A DNA stretch of 6,093 bases, from positions 1 to 6,093 of the forward strand of contig DHLZ01000203.1 of assembly GCA_002405515.1 (NCBI GenBank), written 5' to 3'. The DNA comes from Planctomycetaceae bacterium UBA4655 (GTDB lineage: Bacteria > Planctomycetota > Planctomycetia > Pirellulales > UBA1268). Numbering within the stretch: position 1 is the first letter of the stretch; the number at the start of each line of letters is the position of its first letter. The notes beneath the pieces were generated by a model. The model was not told where the DNA came from. It searched no databases and worked only from the letters and a program-made list of their open reading frames with translations. The translations under genes and the position numbers were made by a program. This document shows, one piece after another, positions 5,844 to 6,093 of the stretch.

Positions 5844-5930
5844 GAACGAAGCATTCCGACCTTGCTGCTGCGAGCAACCAAGCGTTGACATTGCTCTGCG
5901 GCCAACTCCGGATGGATTGCCACTGAGCCA

Positions 5931-5964
5931 ACCCTGCAAAAAGGCCGACCCTGCAAAAAGGCCG
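5931..5964. repeat. Perfect 17-bp tandem duplication
   Basis: The unit ACCCTGCAAAAAGGCCG occurs twice in direct succession, at 5931-5947 and 5948-5964, with no mismatch. Length 17 is not a multiple of three, which further argues against coding here. It may be a recent slippage product or a paired binding site. Confidence 0.9.
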
Positions 5965-5982
5965 TCCATGAACTTCTTCCAG

Positions 5983-6003
5983 GTGCAAAACCTCGTTTTG
6001 CAC
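5983..6003. other. Perfect 9-bp stem-loop
   Basis: GTGCAAAAC (5983-5991) pairs perfectly with GTTTTGCAC (5995-6003) around loop CTC. It resembles hairpin 1 of the array at 146-162, which has a similar GCAAA...TTTGC stem and a three-base loop. No T-run follows, so it is not a standard terminator. Confidence 0.6.
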
Positions 6004-6043
6004 GGGGCTGCGATCGCGGGGGTCGCCTCCATGTGACCCAGCA

Positions 6044-6060
6044 GTCCGTTTTTCACGGAC
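6044..6060. other. 6-bp stem-loop with T-rich loop
   Basis: GTCCGT (6044-6049) pairs with ACGGAC (6055-6060) around loop TTTTC. The T-rich loop recalls the CGGGATG/CATCCCG hairpin at 329-348. No T-run follows on either strand. Function unknown. Confidence 0.45.
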
Positions 6061-6093
6061 CGTTAGGCATCGCGTGAGAATATGTCAGTCAAA

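Larger units (their letters stand above)
5804..6093. other. Intergenic region with hairpins, no supported gene
   Basis: After the heme protein stop I find no frame with convincing coding character on either strand. The content is the GC-rich stem-loop at 5806-5843; overlapping alternative hairpins at 5862-5896; a 17-bp tandem duplication at 5931-5964; and three hairpins at 5983-6003, 6020-6039 and 6044-6060. Base composition is less GC-rich than in the genes. The 6020-6039 stem pairs GGGTCGC with GTGACCC with one G-T wobble. Confidence 0.6.

Noticed and set aside
5885..5890. Perfect TTGACA -35 box
   Set aside because: No -10-like sequence lies 15-19 bases downstream; a single hexamer is not enough.
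5800..5940. tRNA-like sequence on the minus strand
   Set aside because: A stretch near 5917-5937 reads like a tRNA D-arm (GGCTCAGTGGCA), but there is no matching D-stem, no acceptor pairing at the right distance and no TTCRA-type T-arm.
6082..6093. Start of a gene running off the right end
   Set aside because: ATG followed by three codons (Met-Ser-Val-Lys) with a poor ribosome site; too short to support.

Overview
The window looks like chromosomal DNA of a GC-rich member of the Planctomycetota, probably of the Pirellula/Rhodopirellula type. The main reason is the large gene at 2696-5803. It joins a membrane-bound-dehydrogenase-type domain, HEAT-like repeats and a one-heme cytochrome c domain, an architecture typical of Planctomycetes and Verrucomicrobia. 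Coding regions have strongly GC-biased third codon positions. Shine-Dalgarno signals are mixed, which also fits, but genus and species cannot be read from the sequence.

Layout. Bases 1-~480 hold no convincing gene. They contain two ~94-bp direct repeats (88 of 94 identical, offset 140), the second made of four 7-8 bp hairpins almost touching each other, followed by a larger inverted-repeat element. A short plus-strand gene for a PNPOx/HugZ-like FMN-binding split-barrel protein follows (511-993). It converges on a minus-strand gene for an exported serine hydrolase of the beta-lactamase/NylB type (1041-2414), with a small stem-loop in the 47-base gap. A divergent intergenic region (2415-2695) carries two palindromes and a plausible promoter for the large plus-strand gene. 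Bases 5804-6093 have no supported gene but hold several hairpins and a perfect 17-bp tandem duplication.

How the genes relate. There is no operon: the three genes are arranged convergent then divergent. Two products, the hydrolase and the multidomain heme protein, carry export signals and probably act in the planctomycete periplasm. The HugZ-like protein lacks an export signal and is probably cytoplasmic. Nothing in the window shows a shared pathway. The dehydrogenase-HEAT-heme family is abundant in planctomycetes and is commonly linked to carbohydrate or polymer oxidation, but no substrate can be assigned here.

The most unusual content is noncoding: the packed hairpin array at 120-254. Read on the minus strand, its loops all follow GNA or GNRA consensus. 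It may be a structured RNA, a single-stranded-DNA-folding repeat or a degenerate mobile repeat; the window alone cannot decide.
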